Counted from the stretch's first letter, positions 23,007 to 31,300 are shown. The stretch is DNA of 43,035 nt from Korarchaeum sp964519515 (GCA_964519515.1 CAZFIJ010000069.1:1-43035); one strand, 5' to 3'. Program-made: numbers and translations. The notes: a model not told the origin generated them from the letters alone.

Positions 23007-24086
23007 ATGGAGGTCCCCCCAATAGACTCTCATCTAGGTATGTTGACCTATATGAGCGGAGGAGCCCCTATAAATGGGAGACTCAGGGAGAAGCTCAGCG
23101 ATTTCATAGTAGATGAAGTTCTGCTAGGTAGAAGAGCCTCTAGGGCCTTCTTGGGCATCGATAAGTTCGAGGGGGGCGGGGCCGATTATCTAGTTGTGAT
23201 GAAGAGAGTCAAGATGGACAGCTTCGAGATGATATCTAAGCTCTCTAAGAAGTTGGGGAGGCGCGTTGGGTACGCTGGGATGAAGGACGCTAGATCCATC
23301 AGTTTTCAATTCATCTCAGTCCAGGGGGGCCTCAAGGATCTGCCGGAGATCGAGGGAGTGAGCTTAAGATACGCTGGGAGGGGGGAGACGATATATTTAG
23401 GTATGAACGATGGGAATCATTTCACTGTAGTGATCAGAGGGGCTGAGAGGATCGAGCTCCCTAAGATATTCCCGAATTTCTTCTCTTACCAGAGGTTCGG
23501 TGTGGAGAGGCCGTATAATCATGAGATAGGTAAGGCCATATTGCTGAGAGATATCGAGGGAGCTTCCTCCATGATATCAGAGCAAGGGCATGACGCAAGC
23601 GATGTCAGGAGCTTGAAGCAACTCTCCGAGAGGATTGGGTCGGAATTGATCAGATTCTACGTGCACTCATATCAATCCTACATATTCAACTTGATCTTAT
23701 CGAGGAGGATCGAATTAGGGATCAGTCCTAGGTATGGTGATTTCGTGTTGAAGCCCAACGGTGAGATAGCTCTCTATCCTGAGAGAGGGAGCTTACTCCT
23801 ACCGTTAGTGGGAGGCCTGACTGAAGCTAGAGGATGGCTAGCTGAAGAGCTCACATCTATCCTGAGGGAGGAAGGCGTGAAGAAGGAGATGTTCATATTC
23901 AGGGAGTTGCCTGAGGTCAGCGCCCTCGGAGGCTTCAGGAAAGCTCTCTGCGAGGTCGAGCCCAAGATTATCGAGAGAGAGGGCTTTATCGTGCTCTCCT
24001 TCTTCTTAGAATCTGGAGCATATGCTACATCTTACCTGAGGGAGATCATAAAGCCCAGGGATCCTATCGCCCAGGGATTCATCTAG
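23007..24086 (+). CDS. truD: tRNA pseudouridine(13) synthase TruD
   Basis: The archaeal/eukaryotic-type (Pus7/TruD) enzyme that converts U13 of tRNA to pseudouridine. The 359 residues contain the N-terminal LREKLSDFIVDEV, the catalytic GMKDARSISFQFISV (aspartate near 92), FFSYQRFGVERPYNHEIGKAIL and YVHSYQSYIFN. The ATG at 23007 follows GAGGGTGATG at proper spacing; the in-frame extension to 22977 is rejected. It overlaps DUF371 tail to tail by 4 bases. Confidence 0.95.
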   Translation: MEVPPIDSHLGMLTYMSGGAPINGRLREKLSDFIVDEVLLGRRASRAFLGIDKFEGGGADYLVVMKRVKMDSFEMISKLSKKLGRRVGYAGMKDARSISFQFISVQGGLKDLPEIEGVSLRYAGRGETIYLGMNDGNHFTVVIRGAERIELPKIFPNFFSYQRFGVERPYNHEIGKAILLRDIEGASSMISEQGHDASDVRSLKQLSERIGSELIRFYVHSYQSYIFNLILSRRIELGISPRYGDFVLKPNGEIALYPERGSLLLPLVGGLTEARGWLAEELTSILREEGVKKEMFIFRELPEVSALGGFRKALCEVEPKIIEREGFIVLSFFLESGAYATSYLREIIKPRDPIAQGFI

Positions 24087-24490
24087 AAGTATATCAATAA
24101 GTTTAGCTCCGCCCCCGGGTCCCTGAGGGTCCTCACTATCCCCCTAGGTAGCTCCGCTGAGGAAGCTGTAGCCCTTATCGCTAGAGTCCTCCCATCTATG
24201 TAACTCGATTTCCTTATGACCAAGTCCTTAGGGTCGCTTAACTTCAGCTCAGGGTGACCCTCAGCCCTGAGAGCGAACTCCAATTCACCTACGATTATCC
24301 GGATCTCTATCTCCCCTCCCTCGAGCAAGTGCCTCTTGAGTCCCTCACTCAAGTCGTATACAGACTTATCTGCCCTCACTCCTATTATGCAGTCTGCTCT
24401 GACGCTTATCTCCTCATCCTTAGTCAATTGCATCGTAGTCTTATGCCTAGCCCTTATGTTAGGGTGACCGTAAGCTAATATTCTCTCCAT
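24083..24490 (-). CDS. DUF371 family protein
   Basis: The 135 residues match the archaeal DUF371 family of unknown function: AYGHPNIRARHKTTMQLTKDEEIS at the N-terminus, DCIIGVRADKS, and GHPELKLSDPKDLVIRKSSYIDGRTLAIRATASSAELPR in the second half. Both GHP motifs and several conserved aspartates are kept. It is divergent from pcm with only 14 bases between start codons, so at least one of the two promoters must lie within the other gene. Confidence 0.88.
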   Translation of the reverse strand: MERILAYGHPNIRARHKTTMQLTKDEEISVRADCIIGVRADKSVYDLSEGLKRHLLEGGEIEIRIIVGELEFALRAEGHPELKLSDPKDLVIRKSSYIDGRTLAIRATASSAELPRGIVRTLRDPGAELNLLIYF

Positions 24491-24504
24491 GCCGAAGCAC
24501 CCGG

Positions 24505-25170
24505 ATGGATCACGCTAGACTCATCGAGAGCTTGATCAGGAGAGGTATAATAAAAACGGAGAAGGTGAGGAGAGCAGCTGAGAGAGTTAAGAGGGAGCTA
24601 TTCGTCCCTGAGAGATATAGAGGAGCTGCTTATGAGGACATACCTTTACCGATAGGGGAGGATCAGACGATAAGCGCCCCTCATATGGTCTTCATGATGA
24701 ACGAACTACTCGATCTCGAGGAGGGGCAGTTAGTCCTCGAAGTGGGATCCGGTAGCGGTTATCACGCGGCTACGATAGCTGAGATAGTCGCCCCTAGTGA
24801 CTCACCACCATCGAGATGGGGGACTGTGATAACCGTCGAGATAAATCCTAAGCTAGCCTCACTAGCTTTCGAGAACCTCAGTAAAGCTGGTTACTCCTCG
24901 AGAGTCCACGTGATAAATGCCGATGGTAGCTCAGGATTGCCGCTCAGGAGGAAGGTCGATAGGATAGTTGTCACAGCAGCAGCGCCGCAGATACCTCCTC
25001 CTCTCATCGAGATGTTAGCTGACGGTGGAAAGCTCGTCATACCCGTGGGGAGCCCGGGTTTCTGGGGCCAGGACCTCCTGCTAGTTGAGAAGAGAGGCGA
25101 TAATTTGATTAAGAAGCATATAACTGAGGTAGCTTTCGTCCCCTTGAGGGGTAGATACGGATGGAGTTGA
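24505..25170 (+). CDS. pcm: Protein-L-isoaspartate O-methyltransferase
   Basis: A SAM-dependent enzyme that repairs isoaspartyl residues in aged proteins. The 221 residues show the N-terminal helical part with VPERYRGAAYEDIPLPIG (about 34-51), the substrate loop QTISAPHMV, SAM motif I LEVGSGSGYHAATIAE (about 79-94) and VITVEINPKLASLA. Length and motifs are normal. It overlaps bud32 by 10 bases and starts a plus-strand operon of pcm, bud32 and the NTP pyrophosphatase. Confidence 0.96.
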   Translation: MDHARLIESLIRRGIIKTEKVRRAAERVKRELFVPERYRGAAYEDIPLPIGEDQTISAPHMVFMMNELLDLEEGQLVLEVGSGSGYHAATIAEIVAPSDSPPSRWGTVITVEINPKLASLAFENLSKAGYSSRVHVINADGSSGLPLRRKVDRIVVTAAAPQIPPPLIEMLADGGKLVIPVGSPGFWGQDLLLVEKRGDNLIKKHITEVAFVPLRGRYGWS

Positions 25171-25745
25171 TCTACCGAGGTGCTGAGGCTGAGCTCTATA
25201 AAGCGGATTTCTTAGGCCTCCCCGTCGTGATAAAGAAGAGGGTAAGCAAGGGATATAGGGTCAGTGAGCTAGATAGGATGATCAGGATAATGAGGACGAG
25301 GAAAGAAGCAAGGCTCATGAGGAGAGCTAGAATAGCTGGAGTCCCTGTCCCAGCGATTCTAGATGTCTGGGAGGATTCTATAATGATGGAGTATGTCCAT
25401 GGTATTAGGATGGCCGATTCAATAAATGAAGAAAGTATGTTCGCCTTTGGCTTAGCCTCTTGTAAGCTTCACAGAGCTAATATAGCGCATAATGACCTCA
25501 CACCTTATAATGCGATCGTGAGTGAGAGTGGTATATGCTTACTGGATTTCGGGCTAGCGGAATACACTCACGATATAGAGAGTTATGCAGTCGACCTATA
25601 CGTGTTGAAGAGATCTTTGAAGTCGATAACAGATGATTGGGAGCCTCTATGGGGCTCTTTCCTCAGGGGATATGGGAATTGCGATATCGCGGAACGCGTA
25701 ATAAAGAGGCTGGAGGAGGTAGAGGCCAGGGGTAGGTACAAGTGA
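25161..25745 (+). CDS. bud32: KEOPS complex kinase/ATPase Bud32
   Basis: The small atypical kinase of KEOPS, which with Kae1, Pcc1 and Cgi121 makes t6A at position 37 of ANN-decoding tRNAs. The 194 residues begin with YRGAEAELYKADFLGLPVVIKKR (glycine loop and lysine), then IMMEYVHG (hinge), AHNDLTPYN (catalytic loop) and CLLDFGLAE (DFG). It is a stand-alone kinase, not fused to Kae1. It overlaps pcm (10 bases) and the next gene (GTGA). A Cgi121-like gene is at 28590. Confidence 0.95.
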   Translation: MELIYRGAEAELYKADFLGLPVVIKKRVSKGYRVSELDRMIRIMRTRKEARLMRRARIAGVPVPAILDVWEDSIMMEYVHGIRMADSINEESMFAFGLASCKLHRANIAHNDLTPYNAIVSESGICLLDFGLAEYTHDIESYAVDLYVLKRSLKSITDDWEPLWGSFLRGYGNCDIAERVIKRLEEVEARGRYK

Positions 25746-26296
25746 TATTCGCTTCCTCCAACAGGCATAAGTATGAGGAGTTCAAGAGGATGCTCTCTGA
25801 CCTGATCGATCTCAAGTTCCTCGAAGTGGATTACCTGGAGCCCCAGGGGGAGGACACGAGGGAGATAGTAGTAGCTTCTGCGAAATGGTTGTCGAATTAC
25901 GTCAGGGAACCTTTCTTCATAGAGGACTCCGGTCTCTTCATAGAAGCTCTCAAAGGCTTTCCAGGGCCTTATTCCTCTTATGTATTCAAGAAGATCGGGA
26001 ATGAGGGAGTCCTGAAGTTGATGGATGGCATAGAGGATAGGAGAGCCTCCTTCGTCTCAGTCATAGCCTTGAGTTACGGTGGGAGGATAGAGGTCTTCGA
26101 GGGGAGAGTTCAAGGGACCATAGCGAAGGAGATCAGGGGAGGGGGATGGGGGTTCGACCCTATATTCATCCCTGACGGCTCTAATAAGACCTATGGGGAG
26201 CTCGGGGATGAGAAAGATAGATTCTCTCATAGGGGAGCATCCTGCCGAAGGTTGAGGGAGTTCTTGATTAGGATTGGAATAGGTAGATCTCCGTAA
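25742..26296 (+). CDS. XTP/dITP diphosphatase (HAM1/RdgB family)
   Basis: A house-cleaning pyrophosphatase that hydrolyses non-canonical purine NTPs (ITP, XTP and deoxy forms). The 184 residues begin IFASSNRHKYEEF (SxNxxKxxE), and continue with FIEDSGLFIEALKGFPGPYSSYV (about 60-82), GWGFDPIFIPDG (about 134-145) and FSHRGASCRR (about 158-167). It starts with a GTG that overlaps the bud32 stop. The pairing of bud32 with this gene is seen in other archaea. Confidence 0.95.
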   Translation: MIFASSNRHKYEEFKRMLSDLIDLKFLEVDYLEPQGEDTREIVVASAKWLSNYVREPFFIEDSGLFIEALKGFPGPYSSYVFKKIGNEGVLKLMDGIEDRRASFVSVIALSYGGRIEVFEGRVQGTIAKEIRGGGWGFDPIFIPDGSNKTYGELGDEKDRFSHRGASCRRLREFLIRIGIGRSP

Positions 26297-26456
26297 AGAG
26301 TATGAAAGAATCTCATTAGTTATGTAATGAGGCTCTGCACTTCCAACCCTATCCTCGCGGATCTGATGATCGTGAGCCGCATGAGCCTCCGACTGAGGAT
26401 AAACATAAATAGGAGTGAGTGTAAGGGAGGGGCAGGAGAGCCCAAGAGGTGAAAGT

Positions 26457-26912
26457 ATGGCGAGGCTTCACAGCAGAAGGAGAGGTAAATCCGAGTCGAA
26501 GAGACCACCCAGGAGTTTCTCACTGGATTGGGTCCAGATGAAGAGAGATGAGATAGAGGAGCTCGTGATAAAGCTGGGTAGGAGGGGAGTCCCGCCTAGT
26601 CAGATAGGGATGATCCTGAGGGATGAGTACGGGGTCCCATTGGTCAAGAGGATCACTGGGAAGAAGATAACTGAGATACTCGAGGAGGGCGGGGTCGCCC
26701 AGAAGATACCTGAGGACCTCATGGCCCTGATAAATAAGGCCTATAAGATAAGGAAACATTTAGAGGAACATAAGAAGGACCTTCATGCGAAGAGAGGGCT
26801 CATACTCACTGAATCCAAGATAGGAAGGCTCGTGAAATATTATAAGAGAGTCGGTAAGCTTCCGCCCGATTGGCGCTATACTCCGGAGTTAGCTGAACTC
26901 TACGCTGCCTAA
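26457..26912 (+). CDS. rps15: Ribosomal protein uS15
   Basis: The archaeal/eukaryotic-type small-subunit protein uS15 (S13e-like), 151 residues. It starts MARLHSRRRGKS and contains WVQMKRDEIEELVIKLGRRGVPPSQIGMILRDEYGVP, HLEEHKKDLHAKRGL and GRLVKYYKRVGKLPPDWRY, all family-typical. The ATG at 26457 has AGAGGTGAAAG upstream; an earlier in-frame start at 26415 is rejected. The DHH nuclease gene starts 1 base after its stop, the usual archaeal order. Confidence 0.97.
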   Translation: MARLHSRRRGKSESKRPPRSFSLDWVQMKRDEIEELVIKLGRRGVPPSQIGMILRDEYGVPLVKRITGKKITEILEEGGVAQKIPEDLMALINKAYKIRKHLEEHKKDLHAKRGLILTESKIGRLVKYYKRVGKLPPDWRYTPELAELYAA

Positions 26913-26913
26913 A

Positions 26914-28251
26914 ATGGCATTAAACACATTCTTCGATAGGGTCAAGGAGTTCGCGGATGAGCTCTATGGGAGCTTCAAGAGCTCCCACGTCAGGGTGATC
27001 TCACATATAGATGCTGATGGGCTCAGTTCAGCTGGCATATTTATCTCTATCCTTAAGAGGTTCAGGGTGCCTTTCCACTTAAGTTCAGTCAAATACGTAA
27101 GTGATTCTCTGATAAATGAGCTCAAGAAGGAGCCTTATGATCTATACATATTCTTGGATCTGGGATCCGGGGAAGTCGAGCTCTTGAAATCGATGAGCAA
27201 GAGGGTCTTCATCATAGATCATCATAGGCCATCTAGTGACGATATCCCGATGTTGAACCCATTCACTAAAGGGATAGATGGAGATAGGGATGTGAGTTCC
27301 TCAGGTTTATGCTTCCTCCTTTACAGGGAGTTCTTCAAGGACTACTCGATGGTGCCAGTGGCCTTAGCCGGAGCCCTGGGCGACCTCCAGGAGAACGGGG
27401 GCTTCAGTGGGCTGAACGAGGCTATATTGAATTGGGGGATCGAGAGGGGTATAATAGAGGTCAGGAAGGAGATAAGGCTTTTCGGTGGCCCTGACTATCC
27501 TCTCGTCTCCTCCCTAGAGAGGACTGTGGAGCCATTCATAAGGGGGGTTTCGGACGATTCAGCTGGGGCTTTGAGCTTGATCGAATCCTTAGGGATCCCC
27601 CTGAAGATAGGGGAGAAGTGGGTCACGCTATCCGATCTTAGCGAGGAGCAGAAGAGGGACCTGATGAATGAGTTAGTTAAGAGAGTTGAGAGCCTGGATA
27701 AAGCGAAATCCCTCCTGGGGAACACTTATGTGAACTTGATGGAGCCAAAAGGCTCCCCTCTGAGGGATCTATCTAGTTTCTCAACCATACTCAATGCGTG
27801 CGGTAGGATGGGTAAGGGCCACTTGGGAGCTCTCTTAGCGTCGGGGATGAGGGGCGATATACTCTCCTCAGCTCTATCGGTCCTGCAGGAGTATAAGAAG
27901 CATCTCTCAAATTTGCTCAGGGATCTCAAGCCCAGGGTCGTCGGGAAGGTCGCGTTCATAGATGAAGGTATAGCGGGGGATACGATAATAAGCACAGTGA
28001 CATCGATAATGAGTAAGAGCATCAAGAACGTAGACCTAATCATCGGGTACGCTGAGACTGAGGGAGATATGCTGAAGGTATCTGCTAGGCTCACGAATAG
28101 GGCCAGTGGTTTCGATCTGAATGAGATCTTGAGGAAAGCTTCGACTACGGTTGGAGGGAGGGGAGGGGGGCATAAGCATGCAGCAGGGGCTCAAATACCG
28201 AGAAAGATGAAAGAAGATTTCGAGGAGAATTTACTCAGCTACTTCGAGTAG
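26914..28251 (+). CDS. DHH-family nuclease (archaeal RecJ-like/GAN)
   Basis: A 445-residue DHH phosphoesterase related to RecJ and to GAN, the nuclease that binds GINS at the archaeal replication fork. It has SHIDADGLSSAG (about 30-41), IFLDLG, IIDHHRPS (about 94-101), the aspartate of ALAGALGDLQENGG and a C-terminal DHHA1 domain with GGRGGGHKHAAGAQI (about 418-432). Its location just behind rps15 is conserved in archaea. It overlaps prefoldin beta tail to tail by 17 bases. It probably degrades single-stranded DNA or RNA 5'-3', or acts with Cdc45-like function. Confidence 0.92.
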   Translation: MALNTFFDRVKEFADELYGSFKSSHVRVISHIDADGLSSAGIFISILKRFRVPFHLSSVKYVSDSLINELKKEPYDLYIFLDLGSGEVELLKSMSKRVFIIDHHRPSSDDIPMLNPFTKGIDGDRDVSSSGLCFLLYREFFKDYSMVPVALAGALGDLQENGGFSGLNEAILNWGIERGIIEVRKEIRLFGGPDYPLVSSLERTVEPFIRGVSDDSAGALSLIESLGIPLKIGEKWVTLSDLSEEQKRDLMNELVKRVESLDKAKSLLGNTYVNLMEPKGSPLRDLSSFSTILNACGRMGKGHLGALLASGMRGDILSSALSVLQEYKKHLSNLLRDLKPRVVGKVAFIDEGIAGDTIISTVTSIMSKSIKNVDLIIGYAETEGDMLKVSARLTNRASGFDLNEILRKASTTVGGRGGGHKHAAGAQIPRKMKEDFEENLLSYFE

Positions 28252-28555
28252 AGCCAGCCACTCTGCTCAAGGTCTCCCTGAGGTCCCTCTCCTTCTTCTC
28301 AAGGGATTTTATCGTAGCTTCGAGGGTCTCCTTAGTTGCCTTCAGATCTAGGAGCACGGAGTCCCTATCCCTCCTTATGTAGAGCACCCCGACCCTCTCG
28401 AATATCTCATCCGCCTCCGGGAGTCCCTCTAGTCTCCTTATCGCCTCATTCACCGAGTTGTATTCAGCCCTAAGTGTCGCTAATTGAACTAAAACCTGAT
28501 TCAACTCAGCTAATATCTCCTCAGCTTTAGCCTGAAGGTACTCATCGGATGACAT
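28235..28555 (-). CDS. Prefoldin beta-like subunit
   Basis: A 106-residue coiled-coil protein: a long N-terminal helix (about 5-45; ILAELNQVLVQLATLRAEYNSVNEAIRRL), a central hairpin (LPEADEIFERVGVLYIRRD, where the family has 'LPDDAEVYKxVGxLLVK') and a long C-terminal helix (about 66-100). Prefoldin is a jellyfish-shaped chaperone that delivers unfolded proteins to the thermosome. Alpha subunits are not in the window. It lies downstream of the Cgi121-like gene on the same strand. Confidence 0.87.
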   Translation of the reverse strand: MSSDEYLQAKAEEILAELNQVLVQLATLRAEYNSVNEAIRRLEGLPEADEIFERVGVLYIRRDRDSVLLDLKATKETLEATIKSLEKKERDLRETLSRVAGSTRSS

Positions 28556-28589
28556 ACTCTCTGGAGTCCTCCCGCACTATTTAATATTG

Positions 28590-29054
28590 CTACCTCTCGA
28601 GCTCGACGGAAATGCCCTGCTCCATCGCGAGGCATTCAACGTTACCAGTGCAACTGACCATCTTCTGAAGCTCATAAGCCGCTTCGATATCAGACAGAGT
28701 CACATCTTCCATTGTTATGCTGATAAGAGACCTCAAACAATCTTTTATCTCCTCACAATGCAGGATTAAAGCGTATTCACCCTGATCCGTGGAGAGGAGC
28801 TTTATGATCCTCGATACCTCCCTGATGCCGAGGAGGCATATACACACTTCATAAGCGAACTTATCGGATATGTTGACACCGTAGTGGAAGCTCCTAACCG
28901 CCCTTATCGCCGCCATCAGGAGATGCCTCTTCGAGGCTATCAAAGAAGCAGGGATTAGAGCTATTTCAGCTCTGTTCCTCGGCTTGCCCCTTAAGCCGAC
29001 TAACATCAGGTACCTACCGCTCACTCTGAATATCTCGGGCTTCCCGGGTATCAT
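28590..29054 (-). CDS. Cgi121-like KEOPS subunit (probable)
   Basis: The 154 residues resemble Cgi121/TPRKB: LIASKRHLLMAAIRAVRSFHYG (about 39-60) then ISDKFAYEVCICLLGIREVSRIIKLL (about 62-87), and YALILHCEE. The family has a helix with 'HLLxAxxKA', a 'K-T-xx-x-E-I/L' helix and 'xxIxxALxxFGI'. Cgi121 binds Bud32 and the tRNA CCA end. The match is by pattern only and residue identity is low; bud32 lies 3.4 kb away. It starts just after the aminotransferase (17 bases) on the same strand. Confidence 0.62.
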   Translation of the reverse strand: MIPGKPEIFRVSGRYLMLVGLRGKPRNRAEIALIPASLIASKRHLLMAAIRAVRSFHYGVNISDKFAYEVCICLLGIREVSRIIKLLSTDQGEYALILHCEEIKDCLRSLISITMEDVTLSDIEAAYELQKMVSCTGNVECLAMEQGISVELER

Positions 29055-29071
29055 CGAGGAATAAAAAATGT

Positions 29072-30421
29072 TTATTTTAAAACGGCCTTTATCGCTTGCT
29101 CCAATATATCTAGGCCTATCTTAGCTTGCTCCTCAGTCATTATAAGTGCCGGGATTATTCTAATTGTGCTTGCTCCACATGGAAGCATTACAAGTCCTCT
29201 CTTCAGAGCCTCCAAAATTATATTGTCCCTCTCAGCCTTAGCATATTCCTTAGTCTTCCTATCCTTGACGAACTCTATCCCCCAGGCTAATCCTATCCCC
29301 CTGACATCGCCGATATTAGCGTACTTCTCTTTCATCTCATCCAGCCTCTCCTTGAATATCTTCTCGAGTTTAGCTACATTATCCAGGCTCTTCTGAACTA
29401 CATTTATCGTAGCTAGAGCCGCAGCGCAAGCGACAGCGTTCCCACCGAAGGTATTGCTATGAGCCCCTGGCGTCCCTAAGTCCAGGTCGCTCCTGTATAC
29501 AGTTGCCCCTATAGGTATCCCTCCCCCTAGAGATTTCGCTAACGTCAATACATCTGGAACCACTCCGAAGTGCTCTATCGCGAACATCTTCCCAGTCCTA
29601 CCCATCCCCATCTGGACCTCATCGTCTATCAAGAGTATCCCGTGCTTATCAGCGAGTTTCTTTAGCTCCCTGAAGAAGCTCTTAGGCGGGACTACGTAAC
29701 CTCCCTCCCCCTGAATCGGCTCGAACATGAAAGCCGCTACTTCCTCAGGTGGCACGTACTTATTCAACATATACTCCTCTATGAACTCTATAGTCCTGTT
29801 GACTAACTCATCCGGGTTCTCGTAACCATCTATATGCCAGGGGTTCCTGTAGGGATTGGGGTAGGGGGCATGATATACTCCAGGCATAGTAGGGAAGAAC
29901 CTAGAGCGTTGAGTCGTCTTGCTCGCTGTAACGCTCAAGACACCCAATGTCCTCCCGTGGAAAGCCCCTATGAATCCTATGAAGAGCTTCCTCTGCGTAC
30001 TCCACCTAGCTAATTTTATAGCTGCCTCGTTGCTCTCCGCCCCACTGTTGCTGAGGAAGGTCTTCTTCTGGAAATTCCCCGGAGTTATCTGACCTAGCTT
30101 CTCAGCCAGTTCTACTTGCTTTTCTATGTAAAAATCAGTCCCTGCTGCATGCCATATCTTATTTAACTGCTCCTCTATGGCCCTTTGGACCTCTGGATGC
30201 CTTATCCCGACGTTATTCACTCCTATCCCAGTCGCGAAATCGAGGTAAACGTTCCCATCGACATCCCATATCCAAACGCCCTCTCCCCTCTCTATTACGA
30301 GAGGCATAAATTCAGGGTCGTTTGTCGTCGTAGCTACGCTCTTATGATGCCTCTCTATTATCGCCTTGGCCCTGGGCCCGGGAACTTGTGTTACGATTTT
30401 CGGACCAATGACATCACCCAT
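29072..30421 (-). CDS. Class III PLP-dependent aminotransferase
   Basis: A 449-residue fold-type I enzyme of the GABA/acetylornithine aminotransferase group, also close to archaeal amino acid racemases. PLP-site parts are present: SNSGAESNEAAIKLAR (about 124-139), FHGRTLGVLSVT, FEPIQGEGGYVVPP, IDDEVQMGMGRTG and LAKSLGGGIPIGA with the Schiff-base lysine (near 293). It likely transfers amino groups from GABA, ornithine or another basic or omega-amino acid; substrate cannot be told. The ATG at 30421 has TTAGGTGATTTTT upstream; the GTG nine bases before lies inside that ribosome-binding motif. Confidence 0.9.
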   Translation of the reverse strand: MGDVIGPKIVTQVPGPRAKAIIERHHKSVATTTNDPEFMPLVIERGEGVWIWDVDGNVYLDFATGIGVNNVGIRHPEVQRAIEEQLNKIWHAAGTDFYIEKQVELAEKLGQITPGNFQKKTFLSNSGAESNEAAIKLARWSTQRKLFIGFIGAFHGRTLGVLSVTASKTTQRSRFFPTMPGVYHAPYPNPYRNPWHIDGYENPDELVNRTIEFIEEYMLNKYVPPEEVAAFMFEPIQGEGGYVVPPKSFFRELKKLADKHGILLIDDEVQMGMGRTGKMFAIEHFGVVPDVLTLAKSLGGGIPIGATVYRSDLDLGTPGAHSNTFGGNAVACAAALATINVVQKSLDNVAKLEKIFKERLDEMKEKYANIGDVRGIGLAWGIEFVKDRKTKEYAKAERDNIILEALKRGLVMLPCGASTIRIIPALIMTEEQAKIGLDILEQAIKAVLK

Positions 30422-30690
30422 AAAAATCACCTAAGTTAAGTCGAGAATTCTCTATATTATGTTATCTTTTCCCATGGTGACACTAGCCCCCAACTTAAGT
30501 TATCAGCCAAATTAAATAATATAATTAACTATGAAAGAAAGTAAAAATTTTATAGGAAAAGTAGCTGATCGAGTGAACGCTCTCCCCATACTCGACCACC
30601 GATGTCCGGATACATGAAATTTCCGGATATTCATATCACAGTACGGAAGCATGCGTCCTCAACGTAAAATCGACCTTGAAACTAGGGAAG
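30422..30690. other. Intergenic region upstream of the aminotransferase, about 270 bases
   Basis: The left end is the aminotransferase leader with a TATA-like ATAATATAG near 30450-30460 on the minus strand. AT-rich sequence follows (TAAATAATATAATTAACTA). Near 30604-30634 the octamer TCCGGATA occurs twice, 18 bases apart, each followed by a CAT. No gene or known RNA was recognised. Confidence 0.35.
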
Positions 30691-30762
30691 TGCCGGTGGA
30701 GGGATTTGAACCCTCGACCTTCCGGTCTTCAGCCGGACGCTCTCCCTCTGAGCTACCCCGGC
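30691..30762 (-). tRNA. tRNA-Phe (GAA)
   Basis: The anticodon stem TCCGG/CCGGA closes CTGAAGA (anticodon GAA). The D arm is AGCTC...GAGCG-like, the T arm GAGGG-TTCAAAT-CCCTC and the discriminator A at 30691. The acceptor GCCGGGG pairs with CACCGGC except for a G6-A67 mismatch (see findings). No intron is seen. It follows tRNA-Ala by 4 bases on the same strand. Confidence 0.93.
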
Positions 30763-30766
30763 TAAG

Positions 30767-30839
30767 TGGACCGGGGGGGATTCGAACCCCCGACCTCCCG
30801 CATGCCAAGCGGGCGCGCTACCAACTGCGCCACCGGCCC
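30767..30839 (-). tRNA. tRNA-Ala (GGC)
   Basis: Acceptor GGGCCGG pairs with CCGGTCC, including the G3-U70 pair that marks alanine tRNAs. The anticodon stem CCCGC/GCGGG closes TTGGCAT (anticodon GGC), and the T arm is GGGGG-TTCGAAT-CCCCC with discriminator A at 30767. No intron is seen. It lies 23 bases after the rpl37e stop and may be co-transcribed with it. Confidence 0.95.
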
Positions 30840-30862
30840 CATCTATTCTACAGGGCCCTTTT

Positions 30863-31024
30863 TTAACCTTTCGCCCATGCATAACTCCGCAATCTCTTGC
30901 TCCTTCCGAAGCCACACGAAGCACAATACCCCTTTCTGATGTTGAAAGAGTGTCTTCCGCACCTCCTGCACCTGACATGAGTTTGTCCTCTACTTCTTCT
31001 TCCCATAGATGGTGTTCCCTTCAT
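30863..31024 (-). CDS. rpl37e: Ribosomal protein L37e
   Basis: A 53-residue zinc protein of the large subunit. It begins MKGTPSMGRRSRGQTHVRCRRCG, has the two pairs CRRC (19-22) and CASC (34-37), and GFGRSKRLRSYAWAKG at the C-terminus, an exact family pattern. Its ATG overlaps the lsm stop (ATGA), the conserved archaeal lsm-rpl37e arrangement. Being shorter than 60 residues it is easy to miss. tRNA-Ala follows. Confidence 0.97.
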   Translation of the reverse strand: MKGTPSMGRRSRGQTHVRCRRCGRHSFNIRKGYCASCGFGRSKRLRSYAWAKG

Positions 31025-31263
31025 TCTCCCTCACCTATCTCTATCTTCTGAGTCGATATAGCTATAACGTTATCTCCCCTTATCAATACCCTCTTCCCCA
31101 GCTTCTTCGCGTTCCCTTCCATTATCTCCTCTGCATTATCGAGTATTAAGTTGAGGTGATTATCGTATGACTTCAGTATCCCCCTGACGTAAACCCCGTT
31201 CTTCAGCATCACTAGCACGCTTCCGTTCATGCTCTTAGCGAGGTACCTCATGGCGCTCGACAT
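31021..31263 (-). CDS. Lsm/Sm-like archaeal RNA-binding protein
   Basis: A small Sm protein that forms a heptameric ring on U-rich RNA. The 80 residues from ATG 31263 include Sm1 (GSVLVMLKNGVYVRGILKSYDNHLNLILDNAEE, about 14-46) and Sm2 (LIRGDNVIAIS, about 61-71). An upstream in-frame extension to 31362 would run through the divergent promoter and is rejected. It is the first gene of the lsm-rpl37e operon and shares a TATA element with sepF on the opposite strand. Confidence 0.95.
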   Translation of the reverse strand: MSSAMRYLAKSMNGSVLVMLKNGVYVRGILKSYDNHLNLILDNAEEIMEGNAKKLGKRVLIRGDNVIAISTQKIEIGEGE

Positions 31264-31287
31264 CTCGACCCCAGCCTTAAGCCCTTC

Positions 31288-31300
31288 ATAATTTAAATAC
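31288..31300. promoter_or_regulatory. Shared bidirectional TATA element of lsm and sepF
   Basis: ATAATTTAAATAC lies midway between the start codons at 31263 and 31331. Its core ATTTAAAT is palindromic, and starts 25 bases away on either side would leave leaders of about 8 bases for each gene. This is inference from spacing. Confidence 0.5.

Noticed and set aside
30604..30634. Twice-repeated TCCGGATA in the region before tRNA-Phe, as a CRISPR or operator
   Set aside because: Only two copies 18 bases apart, with no spacer structure or cas genes; not enough for a call beyond a note.
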